A stretch of DNA of 47,955 bases from Lichina pygmaea (Eukaryota > Ascomycota > Lichinomycetes > Lichinales > Lichinaceae): assembly GCA_963422465.1 (NCBI GenBank), contig OY730176.1, positions 1-47,955 of the forward strand, given 5' to 3'. A program made the translations under genes and the position numbers. Under the pieces are notes generated by a model. That model searched no databases. It saw nothing but the letters and a program-made list of their open reading frames with translations, and was not told where the DNA came from. Positions 37,730 through 47,955 of the stretch are shown in pieces. Position 1 is the first letter of the stretch. Every line of letters begins with the position of its first letter.

Positions 37730-40101
37730 AAAGTATCAATGGATTTGCACCATTAAAATAAATAAAATCTAAATTGTGACTATTTATTATCTCATAATCT
37801 AGTTTAGGAGTATAACTAACTAATAGTTTATCATCTCCTATTTCTTTATATGAAATTATTTTGTTCATAACAGATTTTTGGTTAAATGTTTTAATACTCA
37901 TTATCTCTGATATACCTTTTTCAAAGTTAATACCAAATCTACCTAATAAATTATTTAATAAACTTTTAGCTATAGCCTTTTGACTACTATTTTTAGGGTT
38001 TGATTTAATAGTATATACACTATTTATATAATCTGTAAATACATTAGATACTCTATTAAAATTATATCCGTTTAATACAGTTATTTTATATCCATTTTCT
38101 TCAGCAAATTTTAATTCTTCACTGAAGTATCAACCATATCATGTACCACTAGGCAATTCTATACCAAATTTACTTCTAATGGGTAGTAGTCCTAAATATA
38201 AATCTTTAGGTGTTTCTACTTTACAGTAAAAGAAACCAAATAGATTACTTAAATCTGGTGTTTTATTATAATAAACTAATTTCTCACAGTTTAATCCTGG
38301 CATATCATTTAATGATGCAAAAGGATATAAACTATTTACATCGTAGTAGTATAGATCTTCACCATATGGTATATAAACTTCAGTAATACCTCCATAATAT
38401 CCTTGTTTAATATCTCTATAAATACTATGTTTATCTATTTTAGGTATATTATTATTATAGTATTTATTTAAATATATTTTCATAGCTAAACTAGATATTG
38501 TTATAGACTCTGTCATATTAATTTTATAATCATTAAATATTTGTTTATTAGCTGTAGTAATTACTTGATATAAACAATTTAAATCATTCTCAAGATACTG
38601 TAAAGTTTCTTCTTTAAAAGATCAACTTTCTTTATATATTTTATAATAATCTAGTAATTTAATATCAGGATAATAATGTTTATCGGGAGTTTGTCCTATA
38701 TAAAATAGATTGTTTTGTGTAGAAAATTTATAAGGGAAAAAGGTTTTCTACTTCAAAGTTTTTAGCTAGAACTGCTAAACTATTTGTCAATACACCATAA
38801 CTATCTAATATAGTTATACTATTGTTATCTTTTTTTATAGTTAGCTTAATAATTTTATCATCTCTAAATATTTGAGATAGTTTATATTTATCTTTACTAT
38901 TCTCATTATTATTATAATCATTTAATATTTTTAAAATATAGATTACATCATATCCTCCGAAGTTATGACAATAAAATGTAACATTACTATACTTAGGTCT
39001 AAGTAATTCATTTATCATATTTAATACCATTTTACTACTATCGAAACTATCATCAATATAGTACATAACAGGAGTATTATCTAAATTAGTCTTAAAACCT
39101 AGTGCATATATTTCCTGAATATTGTTATTATTTAAATAAGTTTCGGTATCAATAACTCCTATGTTGGAATCAGGTAATCAAGAGTCTTTCTTTATTTTAG
39201 TTATCTCTAATGGTTTTAGTTTAATAAACTTAGTAGTTTCAATTACCTTGTTATTTTCTAATTTCATAATTTCAGATCCTTTTGTTCTAATTAATGTATT
39301 ATCAAATTTTTCATCTTTAACTCTACTAATTAAAATACCACTTATAGAATATTTAAATTTTTCTACTATATTAATATTTATAGTTTTAATTACTAAAACA
39401 TAATCAATATTACTTTTAATATAATAAAATTTACATGTAGTATCAAATTTTGTAATAGCATCGGGATGATTATTTCTTATATACTTAGTCTTTTCTATTA
39501 TAATATCAACAAAATTGTGTTTTACACCTTTGATATATATATCTACTTGTTTAACATAACCACTATTATCAAATATAGTAGGCAAAGATATACCCAAATC
39601 ATTCTCGTCAGTAGTAGCAGGAATACTTATAACATCTAGTGTAGCTTTTTTATCACTATCACTAATAGATTTATTTTGTAACTGTTGTTTATCTATGAAT
39701 AAATCATTAAATAATATTCTATCTAATAATCTGAAACTAACTTGTATATAGATAATATCCTTATCTGGTATACTATATTGAACAAAATGTTCTTCTAGTT
39801 TGTTATTGATATTACCTAATAAACCTTCGAAATCTTCTTGAGATTGATAATCAAACCCGAATTGGTTTCCTAACATATGGAAATGATCTATATCATACCT
39901 AATCTTAATATAAACAGTATAAATATTATTAACAGGTAAGTCCAAATCTAGTATCTTTTTAGTAAAAATAGAAATGTCAAATAAATGAAATATATTAAAA
40001 ATAACATGTATAACTTTATTTTTGTTTCCTCTGAATTTAATGAAAGGAGAAGGAGAAAGAGAAGAAGAAGGAGAAAGAGCAAAAGTAGAATAATTAGCCA
40101 A
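37716..40101 (-). pseudogene. dpo: family B DNA polymerase, copy 2 (frameshifted and truncated)
   Basis: Minus strand, upstream of copy 1 and overlapping its start by 14 bases. Clearly homologous to copy 1 along most of its length. The N-terminal region, Exo I-like V-I-D-T-E-T, Exo II (N-F-G-G-Y-D), motif A (Y-Y-Y-D-V-N-S-L-Y-P) and motif B are present. A +1 shift at an AAAACC run near 38745-38755 breaks the frame. The end falls after H-N-L-D, so motif C (D-T-D-S) is missing. It cannot encode an active polymerase alone. Confidence 0.85.
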
Positions 40102-40718
40102 AGATTTAGTATTAATAGTTGTAAAATTGTTGAATGTAACTTGTTTTTAAATATATATTATACAATCTTTCTTTATGAAATAGTAAACAATGAATCGGAT
40201 TATGCTATCATAGTAGGGTGTTAACCTAACCTAAGATCCAGATGTACAACTACGAAAACATTTAGCTTTTCAACTCTACAGGTATACCGGAAACAAAGAA
40301 ACTAAATAAGGGCAATTCCAGATTGATGTTTAAAAAATATGATAAATAACCGCCAATTATTTAAAAGAGATAAACAGAAAATGCGTATTCTGGCACAAAA
40401 AAAATATAAAAAAAAAATATAAAAGAATAAAATGGAAAATAATAATTTTTATGGAAGGAAAGTTTTCTCTCCATAGAAAGGCAATAAGGGTGTCTTGAAT
40501 TGTCTTCCCCCCCCCTTGTTTATTCATATTTTTAAAATGATAACATTATATAAAGATTTAACAGATAAAATATTTAAATATATACCTATTAGATATGTTC
40601 TGTTAATAAAAATATAATTTATTATAATTTATATTTTTATTACTTTCTAATAACAAAAAAAACAAAAAACAAAGTAAAAAATAAAACTTTATAACAAATA
40701 ACTAACTAATTTTTATTA
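40102..40718. other. plasmid-edge spacer
   Basis: About 617 bases between dpo copy 2 and trnG. It holds a poly-C run (about 40507-40516) next to TGTCTTGAATTGTCTT, which is striking in so AT-rich a genome. It may include a remnant of a plasmid terminal repeat, but I could not find the inverted partner near 34870-35108. Confidence 0.45.
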
Positions 40719-40789
40719 ACGGCCATAAGTTAAAGGTAAACTTATCGTCTTCCAAACGAATAATGTCGATTCGATTTCGACTGGCCGTA
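40719..40789 (+). tRNA. trnG: tRNA-Gly (TCC)
   Basis: Acceptor ACGGCCA/TGGCCGT, D-stem AGTT/AACT, anticodon loop CTTCCAA and T-stem GTCGA/TCGAC. GC-richer than its neighbours. Confidence 0.92.
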
Positions 40790-40833
40790 GCCTTAGTCGT
40801 AGCTTTTAATAAAAGATTAGAAAGTAAAGCAAA

Positions 40834-40906
40834 GGGTTATTAACTTAATAGGTAAAGGACTTTCTTGTCGAGAAAGTAGATGCTGGTTCGAACCCGGCTT
40901 AACTCG
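40834..40906 (+). tRNA. trnD: tRNA-Asp (GTC)
   Basis: Anticodon stem CTTTC/GAAAG with loop TTGTCGA. The acceptor GGGTTAT/TTAACTC has one mismatch at its inner end. Confidence 0.9.
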
Positions 40907-40924
40907 ATTTTGGTCTATTGGTAA

Positions 40925-41006
40925 GGAAAAGTTGCTATAGGTAAAGCAAGATATTTGCTAAATATTGTGTATATAACACCTGGATGTTCGAATCATCTCT
41001 TTTCCG
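40925..41006 (+). tRNA. trnS(gcu): tRNA-Ser (GCT)
   Basis: Acceptor GGAAAAG/CTTTTCC, anticodon loop TTGCTAA, long variable arm GTGTATATAACAC. Confidence 0.92.
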
Positions 41007-41158
41007 TCTGTGCTCCCTTCTATTCTATTCTATTCTATTATATTCTTTTTTATATAGCATCTCTTTATAAAAGTAAAATAATAAATTAAAAAAAATTAAT
41101 TTTAGTAGTAATAAAGTATTTGTGTTAATTACTAATGTTTATAAAAAATAAATATGTA

Positions 41159-41231
41159 AAGAGTATATTTTAAATGGATAAAAAATAAAGCTTCAAACTT
41201 TAAATTCTCAGTTCAAGTCTGAGTGCTCTTG
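41159..41231 (+). tRNA. trnW: tRNA-Trp (TCA)
   Basis: Acceptor AAGAGTA/TGCTCTT, anticodon stem TAAAG/CTTTA with loop CTTCAAA, T-arm CTCAG/CTGAG. The TCA anticodon reads both TGA and TGG, consistent with the many TGA codons in conserved Trp positions. Confidence 0.9.
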
Positions 41232-41457
41232 TTTATTTAAATATATTTATACAAAGATTATATTAGTGCAAACATTATAAGCATAATAAACTAAAGTTTA
41301 TTCTAGTTTTTTATTAGATAATAAAAGCTTAATGGTACTTTTTTTTAATAAAAAGAAAAAACACCTTATTTATTTAAAATTTTTAAATAAGTTTAAATAC
41401 TTAGTTTAATGCTATCTTAGTTATATTAAACCAAGAAAGCTATTTTTATAATGAACA

Positions 41458-41529
41458 GGTTCCTTAACTTAATAGGTAAAGTATACTTTTGATAAAGGTA
41501 GGTTTGGCGTTCGAGTCGCTGAGGAATCA
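41458..41529 (+). tRNA. trnI: tRNA-Ile (GAT)
   Basis: Acceptor GGTTCCT/AGGAATC, anticodon loop TTGATAA. Confidence 0.92.
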
Positions 41530-41645
41530 ATTAAATATTATTAATATCTTTTATTTTTTTTTTATTTAATAAAGGTCTATTTATAATTGAAAAACAATAA
41601 ATGAAACAATGATAAATATATTATAAAAAAAGTATATTATAAAAA

Positions 41646-41731
41646 AGAGAATTGGCCGAGTGGTTAAAAGCGATAAGCTTGAAACTTATTTGGTTTAAAC
41701 AACCACATCCGTTCGAATCGGATATTCTCTG
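41646..41731 (+). tRNA. trnS(uga): tRNA-Ser (TGA)
   Basis: Acceptor AGAGAAT/ATTCTCT, anticodon stem ATAAG/CTTAT with loop CTTGAAA, long variable arm. Confidence 0.93.
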
Positions 41732-41751
41732 TAAATATTTATAATTATAAA

Positions 41752-41823
41752 CGGATTAGAGCCGGTTGGTTAGGCGTCTCATTTGGGTTGAGAAGTAGTT
41801 ATGTTCAAATCATGATAATCCGA
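41752..41823 (+). tRNA. trnP: tRNA-Pro (TGG)
   Basis: Acceptor CGGATTA/TAATCCG, anticodon stem TCTCA/TGAGA with loop TTTGGGT. Immediately 5' of rnl as in many Pezizomycotina. Confidence 0.93.
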
Positions 41824-44463
41824 GTTAATATACTTTTTTCTAAATGACTATATAATAGATATATAGATATATATATAATAATTATATCTAATTACATCTA
41901 GATATGTAATCCCCATGAATTACATTATACCCTTAATGTAAGCAAGTATATAAAGAAATTATTAAGGATACACAGCTATATATTAAAGAGAGAAACTTAA
42001 TTTGTGTTTATATTATTTATACATGAACTCTTAGAGAAATTAAATAAAAAAACAAAGTGAATTGAAATATCTTATTAACTTTAGGAAAGTAAATCAAACG
42101 AGATTCTATGATTAGTGTGAATGAAAATGGAATAGCCTAGATATATATCTCAAAAAATGATATTAAACAAGTAAACAATATATATATAAATATATATTTA
42201 TATTTCAATAATAACAATCTTATAAACCCTTATTGATTATTATTTTTAGAGATATTTATTTTAATAAGTAAAACGGGTAAACCTGTTTGAATAAATAGGG
42301 GAACCTTCCTCTAAGGCTAAATATAATATATAAGCTATAGTGATACAGTACCGTGAGGGAATTGTTGAATTAGTTATTTTATAAGCAGCTCACGTAAAAT
42401 TTAAATAAAAAATAAGAGCGTACCTTTTGCATAATGGGTCAGCAAGTTAATTATAGATGTGAGCAGTAATGCCTAGATAAAACAATTATGTAATAATGAG
42501 ATAAATATCTAAAATTAGACCCGAAACCTAGTGATCTTACCATAATCAGGATTATAAAAGTCCGAACGGGTTATCGTTGTAAAGATATCCGATGAATTAT
42601 GGTAAGTTAGTGAAAGACAAAACTGACTAGGTATAGCTGGTTTTCTGCGAAACCTATTTAAGTAGGTAATTCAAATAAGATCTTAGCAGGTACAGAACTG
42701 TGATCTCGAACAAATTAATTGCATTTTGTTTATTTTTTTAATAAATAAAATGTATTGTATACATCGGGGGATTGAGAAAATTTTACCGGAGAGTTTTTGC
42801 ACTCGGAAGGGCAAAGATTAATTTTGAATAATCCGACATAGTACGATAAGGTTGTATGTCCAAAGGGAAACAGCCCAAAACAAGAGTTAATAAGGTTCCA
42901 AAATTATTGTTAAGTGAAATAAAGGAAGTAGTTATAAAATACAACCAGGAAATAGGCTTAGAAGCGGCCATTTTTTGAAGATCTCGTAACAGAGCACTGG
43001 TTCAATAAATTATAAATAGATAAGATTTATATTATAATAGCATTGAAGTTTTAACGGATCTAAACAATATACCGAGACCTTGTCCATATATTATATGGGG
43101 TAGCGGAACGTTGGGTATAGATTAGATCTTTTCTTATTAAGATTAGATATTATATAACCCTAGTGATAATGCTGACATGAGTAACGAAAAAGGGGATAAA
43201 TACCCCTCGCCTTAAGCTTATGGTATTTAATTAAAGTAACGGCCTCTAAATTTATTAACCTAAAGGTTATTGTGATGAGAAAATCTTTTTTACATAGTAA
43301 AAACCTTTATATAATTTTATAATTATAAAGTGATAAAGTGTTCAGGAAAAACAGTAAATATATAAATAAAAAATAATTTAACCGTACCTAGATACTACCT
43401 AGAGTAAGCAAGTAGAGTATACAAAGGCGTTTGAGCAAACAATCATTAAGGAACTCAGCAAATTAACTACTGTAACTTCGGGATAAAGAGAGCCATTTCT
43501 ATTGATTAATACAGTAGAAAAGAGGAAGCATAGAATAGTGTTGTACGACTGTTTAATTAAAACAAAGCACTTTGCAATAAGATAAAATATCTAAGTATAA
43601 AGTGTGATTACTGCCCTATGTCGGAAAATTAACAGATTTGCTTAATTTACTGATATAAGTTAGGCTTTGAAGAAAAAGTCCGATCAATGGCGGCCTTACC
43701 TATGAGGGTCCTAAGGTAGCGGAATACCCTGGCCGTTAAATGCGGTCTTGCATGAATGATTTAACGATACAACAGCTGTCTCAATGATTGCCTCAGTGAA
43801 ATTATAATAACTGTGCAGATACAGTTTACCTCTAGTTAGACGAGAAGACCCTTTGCAGCTTTACTGTAGCTAGTTATTGGGTATGATTGAAGATATTGTA
43901 GTGTATAAGGTAATTGTTTAGATAGAATTGAAACACCTTTTTTTTCTTTATCATATCAGTTACCTTAAAAAATAAAAATAAATATTTAATAATAACAGGA
44001 ACAATGACTAGTAGATAGTTTATGCGGGGCACAGATCCCATAAAAAGTAACTGGGTGTATCCAAAGTTAATATTGTAAAATTGTATTTAATTTTACAATT
44101 AAAAAATTTATAAAATTTTAATTGTAAAATTTTATATCTTATTTTAATTTATTATTAGATGTATATAAATATATATCTAATTCAGTTAATATTCTATTTA
44201 AGATAGAAAATATTATTTATCTTTTAAGTAAGATTTTTCCTATATGGAAAATAGTTGTAATTAAACCATTAATTATTATTGATGTTTTACTTATTTTATT
44301 AAAATATTTAATAAAATGATTTTTATTTTTACTTATAAAGTTTAATGGCTTAATCTTGCTTTACTGTTTGACCTACACGTCTTTCAGTCGCGTAAGCGGG
44401 GCATATGATCACAAGATACATAAAGGAAAGGTCTTGGATTTATGAATAAGTTACGCTAGGGAT

Positions 44464-46579
44464 TAATTGTTAGTCCTCCAATGTTTTTATAATACATAGG
44501 ATTTTTAATTTCTATGAAAATTAAATAAAAATTATTGGCTTTTCTGGGTTAATTTCAAGGAAAACTTATAGATTAGTATATTTGAAGCGAAACTTACTTA
44601 AGCACAAAATTACTATAATAAGTAAGTACGTTCAACGACTAGAAGGTGAGTTGTGCTAACAATAACCCTTTTACTAATACCCAGCATTTTTATATAACTA
44701 ATATAATATTATATAATCATATTTAATATTTCAAATGTTTTTAAATATTTATATATATATATGATTTTTTCACATTAATCTACCTATTTATGTTAATTAA
44801 ATCTTTTATAAATAGTTACAACAATAGATATAAATAATTTAGGTGTTTAAAAAATTTACTAAAACTAAATATAATATATATGTATAAAAAGAATTAATTT
44901 TTTTTTATATAAAACATATTTACATATTTTTGTAAATAAACCTTTGTTAAAAAAAATAGAATAATAATAAATATTAATACAAACAAGAAACCTTTGTTTT
45001 TAAAGTCTAATATACATATTTTCATGTCAAATATTTTTTTTTATAAACTTATAAAAAATAAAGATAAATATAGAAAAAAGATCTTATATTTATCTAACAA
45101 GAATAATTATTTTAATAAAAATGATGATGTTTTATGTTACAAAAATGAAATATTACCTGCTCAATTAGAATGATTTAATAGCATATATAGTTATAATAAA
45201 AATTATGTAAGAAATATACCTCCTTATAATAAAATTCTAAATGAAGTGATTAAAAGTTTTTTTAACTTACATTATGTAAACAATATAAAAAAAGAAACAA
45301 GAAGATCAAGAACTAAACGTATAAAATCAATAAGATGATCCATAAATAGGATATTACTTAGTAAAGCAGAAATATTAACTACTAATAAAAAAGCTTTTTT
45401 TAATATATACATATATAATGCAGAAAAAAGATATCTAATTAATAAATTAAAAAAAATAAATATGTTATCTAAATCAAAATTACGAAAAAGACTTTTTCGT
45501 AAAAAGATTTATAAAATAAAAAAAAAAGCATCTAAAATATTTTTTTTGACAAAAAAAATATTTTTTTTTCTAGAAAAAACAAAGTATAATTATAAAAAAA
45601 AGAAATGAAATAATAAAAAGCCTATATATAAATTTACTTTACTGAAAAATTTCATTAAAAAGTCATTAATAAAAGAAAGATTGAATATTAAATATAAATA
45701 TTCTATTTTAGCTAATAAATCTAAATTTGAAAATACATATCTATATCCTTTACATAAATTAATAAGTAAATTAATTGATAAAAAAATAGAATTTAATATT
45801 ATAAATCTAAAGTATTTACACTTAAATAGTAATATACTATCACATTTTATAGCTATTAAAGTAAAAAATAAAAAAAATACGGTTTTAAAAGTATTAAATA
45901 AATTTTTTAATAAACTAAATTTACCTTCAATGACTATAAAAACTAAATACTTATTTAGAGATAAAAAATATTGATTGTCTAAAATACCAAAACAGTTAGC
46001 TAGTATTAAATATAAATATCTATATACTTTTTTTTCAATAGATAAAAAAAAAAACAATAAAAATGATATATTAAATCTATTAATACAAAAAAAAATAAAA
46101 TTAAAGTTTAAAAAAAAAAGATTTTTAATAAAAAGAATATTAAAAACTATTAACAATAAGTGAATTTATGGTGTAAGGTTACATCTTACTGGTAGATTAA
46201 CTAGACGTTTTATAGCTGCTAGATCTATATCTAAAAAAAGATATAAAGGTTGTTTAAGAAATGTAAATAGTAGCTATAAAGGGTTTCCTTCTGTTATGTT
46301 AAGAGGTCACACTAAATCTAATATACAATATTCAAAAAGAAGTTCTTTAAGAAGAATAGGATCTTTTGGAATAAAGGGTTGAATTAGTAACCAATAAACA
46401 AAACAAATTTTTAATTTAATATTTTTATTTAAATAAAAATATACAAACAAAATTTAAACATCTTATCGCGTAAAAGTATATAAACATAGTATATAGTAAA
46501 TAAATATGATGAAATAGTCTGAACCATTTTGTGAAAAATGGAAGTATAGGATAAAGAACCTTTATGATAACAAAATTTG
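44464..46579 (+). mobile_element. group I intron in rnl carrying rps3
   Basis: Inserted at GGGAT^AACAGG, equivalent to E. coli 23S position 2449/2450, the conserved rnl intron of Pezizomycotina. The 5' core includes CGTTCAACGACTAGAAGGTGAG (about 44630) and the 3' part GAAATAGTCTGAACC (46511); it ends in G before AACAGG. It is 2116 bases long and has lost homing functions in favour of hosting rps3. Confidence 0.9.
45024..46397 (+). CDS. rps3: ribosomal protein S3
   Basis: 457 residues from ATG 45024, extremely rich in Lys, Asn and Ile as usual for this gene. It is identified by the conserved C-terminal block: Y-G-V-R-L-H-L-T-G-R-L-T-R-R, S-S-Y-K-G-F-P-S-V-M-L-R-G, and R-R-I-G-S-F-G-I-K-G-W-I-S. 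Four or more TGA codons are read as Trp. It is a small ribosomal subunit protein, expressed from within the rnl intron. Antisense frames on the minus strand are artefacts of its poly-A-rich sequence. Confidence 0.95.
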
Positions 46580-47172
46580 AACAGGCTAATTGCGCCAGAG
46601 AGTACAAATTGGGTGCGCAGTTTGGCACCTCGATGTCGGCTTAGCTCTTCCACATGAATGTAAGAATCATGAAGGGTTCGACTGTTCGTCGATTAAAGAG
46701 CTACACGAGCTGGGTTAAATACGTTGTGAGACAGTATGGTTTCTATCTTCTAGAGGAAATTAGAGTAAAATAAAGAGAGCTCCCTCGTACGAAAGGAGTT
46801 GGAGATACTAATCTATGGTTTACCTGTTGTTTATCTGTCCTATATTAACATCTTTTATTAAAAGATGACCATGCTTATTATTATATAATAGTATGGTAGG
46901 TATACTACTTTCACTTAAGTATGTTTACAGCATAGGCACGGCAGGAAGGCTATATTAGTTAAGAGAAGTGCTGAAAGCATATAGGCACGAAGCTTATTTT
47001 AGGATACTCTTAAATATATGTAGTAAAATACTACGATTTTATGCCTTATATGGCATTTAATAGGCTTTGGTTGAAATAATTAAGAAATTTTTAGACATAA
47101 AGTACTAACTTTATTATTCACTAATTTTTTGGCATATCACTAACTTTTTTTTTAATTTTTTAAGCTTTACGC

Positions 47173-47250
47173 TATAGCCTGGTTAGCATAAAAGTAATGC
47201 AACCGTTTTGTACTCGGTAGAAGTAAGTGCGATACTTGCACTAGGCTCTG
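47173..47250 (+). tRNA. trnT: tRNA-Thr (TGT)
   Basis: Anticodon loop TTTGTAC closed by CCG/CGG pairs, T-arm AGTGC/GCACT, acceptor ATAGCCT/AGGCTCT with one mismatch. The D-loop is A-rich and lacks the usual GG. Confidence 0.82.
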
Positions 47251-47293
47251 AAAAATTTAAATATTAAATTTCTAAAGTATATAGATATAATTA

Positions 47294-47365
47294 GGCTCAA
47301 TAGTCAAGTGGTTAAGATGTAACGTTTTCACCGTTAAGGCGGGGATTCAATTTCCCCTTGAGCTT
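47294..47365 (+). tRNA. trnE: tRNA-Glu (TTC)
   Basis: Acceptor GGCTCAA/TTGAGCT, anticodon stem TAACG/CGTTA with loop TTTTCAC. Confidence 0.93.
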
Positions 47366-47379
47366 TATATATAGGATTA

Positions 47380-47450
47380 AGCGGTTTCGTCTAACAGTAA
47401 GATAAATGGCTCATGACCATAAGACATAGGTGCAAATCCTATATCCGCTC
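47380..47450 (+). tRNA. trnM: tRNA-Met (CAT), copy 2
   Basis: Acceptor AGCGGTT/ATCCGCT, anticodon loop CTCATGA closed by ATGG/CCAT, T-arm around TGCAAAT. Confidence 0.88.
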
Positions 47451-47490
47451 CGCACATATATATATAAATATTATGTTTTTTTTATAATAA

Positions 47491-47563
47491 AGGGTCATAG
47501 CTTAATAGGTAAAGCAAGCTGCTCATAACAGCTCAGATGTGTGTTCAACTCATTCTGGCCTTA
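47491..47563 (+). tRNA. trnM: tRNA-Met (CAT), copy 3
   Basis: Perfect anticodon stem AGCTG/CAGCT with loop CTCATAA; acceptor AGGGTCA/TGGCCTT with wobble pairs; weak T-stem. Confidence 0.85.
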
Positions 47564-47598
47564 ATACAATATCTTTTAATATTTTTTTTGATTTGTTA

Positions 47599-47681
47599 AT
47601 CCGAGTGCTGGAATAGGTAGACAGGGTAATCTTAAGATTTATTGATCTAAAATCGTAAAGGTTCAAGTCCTTTTTCGGATA
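47599..47681 (+). tRNA. trnL(uaa): tRNA-Leu (TAA)
   Basis: Acceptor ATCCGAG/TTCGGAT, anticodon loop CTTAAGA, long variable arm GATCTAAAATC. Reads UUR. Confidence 0.9.
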
Positions 47682-47830
47682 TAAAATCATTAAATAAGTT
47701 TGTTTTTGATAAAACAGTAGGGATATAAATTTTATTTATTTTGCCCATTAATAATTAAACAGGAGCTAACTTAAAATTATTTTTTTTATTAGTCTAAGCA
47801 AATATATTTATAATTAAAAAATTTAATAGA

Positions 47831-47902
47831 GGGGATATAGTTAAAAAGGTAAAACAAATATTTTGCATGTATTTATTTCAGGTTCGAACCCTGATATCTC
47901 CA
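47831..47902 (+). tRNA. trnA: tRNA-Ala (TGC)
   Basis: Acceptor GGGGATA/TATCTCC, anticodon loop TTTGCAT, T-arm CAGG/CCTG. Last gene of the window; trnF at position 1 follows it if the molecule is circular. Confidence 0.92.
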
Positions 47903-47955
47903 ACTAAGCTAATTAATTAATTAAAATAATTTTTATTTTTATAGTATTTTAATAA

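Larger units (their letters stand above)
41940..47110 (+). rRNA. rnl: large subunit ribosomal RNA
   Basis: Exons about 41940..44463 and 46580..47110. Landmarks: GGTTTTCTGCGAAACCTATT, GCGGAATACCCTGGCCGTTAAATGCGGTC (43719), ACGAGAAGACCC (43840), CGACCTGTTT-type peptidyl transferase strands flanking TGGCACCTCGATGTCGGC (46622), and the sarcin loop CTCGTACGAAAGGAG (46785). An AT-rich insertion of about 270 bases (44065-44340) enlarges a domain V expansion segment. The ends are estimated. Confidence 0.92.

Noticed and set aside
35109-40101. dpo frameshifts as programmed frameshifting of one active gene
   Set aside because: The two shifts occur at different places without a common slippery signal, and copy 2 also lacks motif C, which fits decay better.
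39985-40224. Plus-strand Arg/Lys-rich frame
   Set aside because: It is antisense to the Ser/Pro-rich start of dpo copy 2 and has no support of its own.
45590-46156. Minus-strand Phe/Leu-rich frame
   Set aside because: It is the complement of the Lys/Asn-rich rps3 gene; antisense of AAA and AAT codons naturally gives Phe- and Ile-rich text that looks like membrane protein.
46425-46653. Two minus-strand frames near the rnl 3' exon
   Set aside because: They lie over the intron core and the peptidyl-transferase region of rnl.

Overview
The window looks like a complete fungal mitochondrial genome of about 48 kb, very AT-rich, from a filamentous ascomycete (Pezizomycotina). TGA is read as tryptophan throughout (translation table 4, with a trnW(UCA)). 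rps3 lies inside a group I intron of rnl at the conserved GGGAT^AACAGG site. The tRNAs around rnl follow the filamentous-ascomycete order G-D-S-W-I-S-P-[rnl]-T-E-M-M-L-A, and this run continues across the window ends into F-L at position 1, so the window is probably one full circle opened between trnA and trnF. I find 25 tRNAs covering all 20 amino acids, both rRNAs, and the full core set (nad1-6, nad4L, cob, cox1-3, atp6, atp8, atp9, rps3). Every gene is on the plus strand except a degenerate DNA-polymerase region.

Layout: 1-1070 tRNAs (F, L, C, Q, H); 1794-3284 nad4; 3621-4633 tRNAs (N, R, V, M, R); 5270-6343 nad1; about 7338-10385 the 5' half of cox1 with a group I intron and an unusual 3' exon; 11185-12747 the 3' half of cox1 as a separate reading frame; 13598-16806 nad4L and nad5; 17466-18230 cox2; 18391-20022 a chimeric orphan ORF; 20849-24739 cob with one intron; 24821-24988 atp8; 25262-27934 nad2 and nad3; 28276-28500 atp9; 28596-29402 a broken ORF; 30055-30810 atp6; about 31345-32840 rns, then trnY; 33112-34721 nad6 and cox3; 34796 trnK; 35109-40101 (minus) two tandem broken plasmid-type family B DNA polymerase genes; 40719-41823 tRNAs (G, D, S, W, I, S, P); about 41940-47110 rnl with rps3 in its intron; 47173-47902 tRNAs (T, E, M, M, L, A).

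The most unusual feature is that gene ends have been rebuilt. Four respiratory genes (the cox1 3' half, nad5, cob, nad3) run in frame, without a stop, into long non-conserved C-terminal extensions. Three of these share one plan: extra membrane helices, an M-N-A-P or M-N-A-D-P junction, then a soluble, low-complexity or charged tail. The 5' half of cox1 also ends in an extra soluble domain. Gene starts have been copied as well. A roughly 440-bp copy of the cox2 leader plus its first 12 codons sits in frame in front of the cox1 3' half. A copy of the nad2 start (about 60 codons) is fused in frame to a 480-residue orphan acidic protein, and that ORF is followed by a copy of the last 72 bp of nad3. 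A structured element of about 155 bp recurs three times in the spacers after extended genes. I infer recombination that swaps 5' leaders and 3' tails, and a cox1 that is either made in two pieces or joined by long-range or alternative splicing. Transcript and protein data would be needed to decide.
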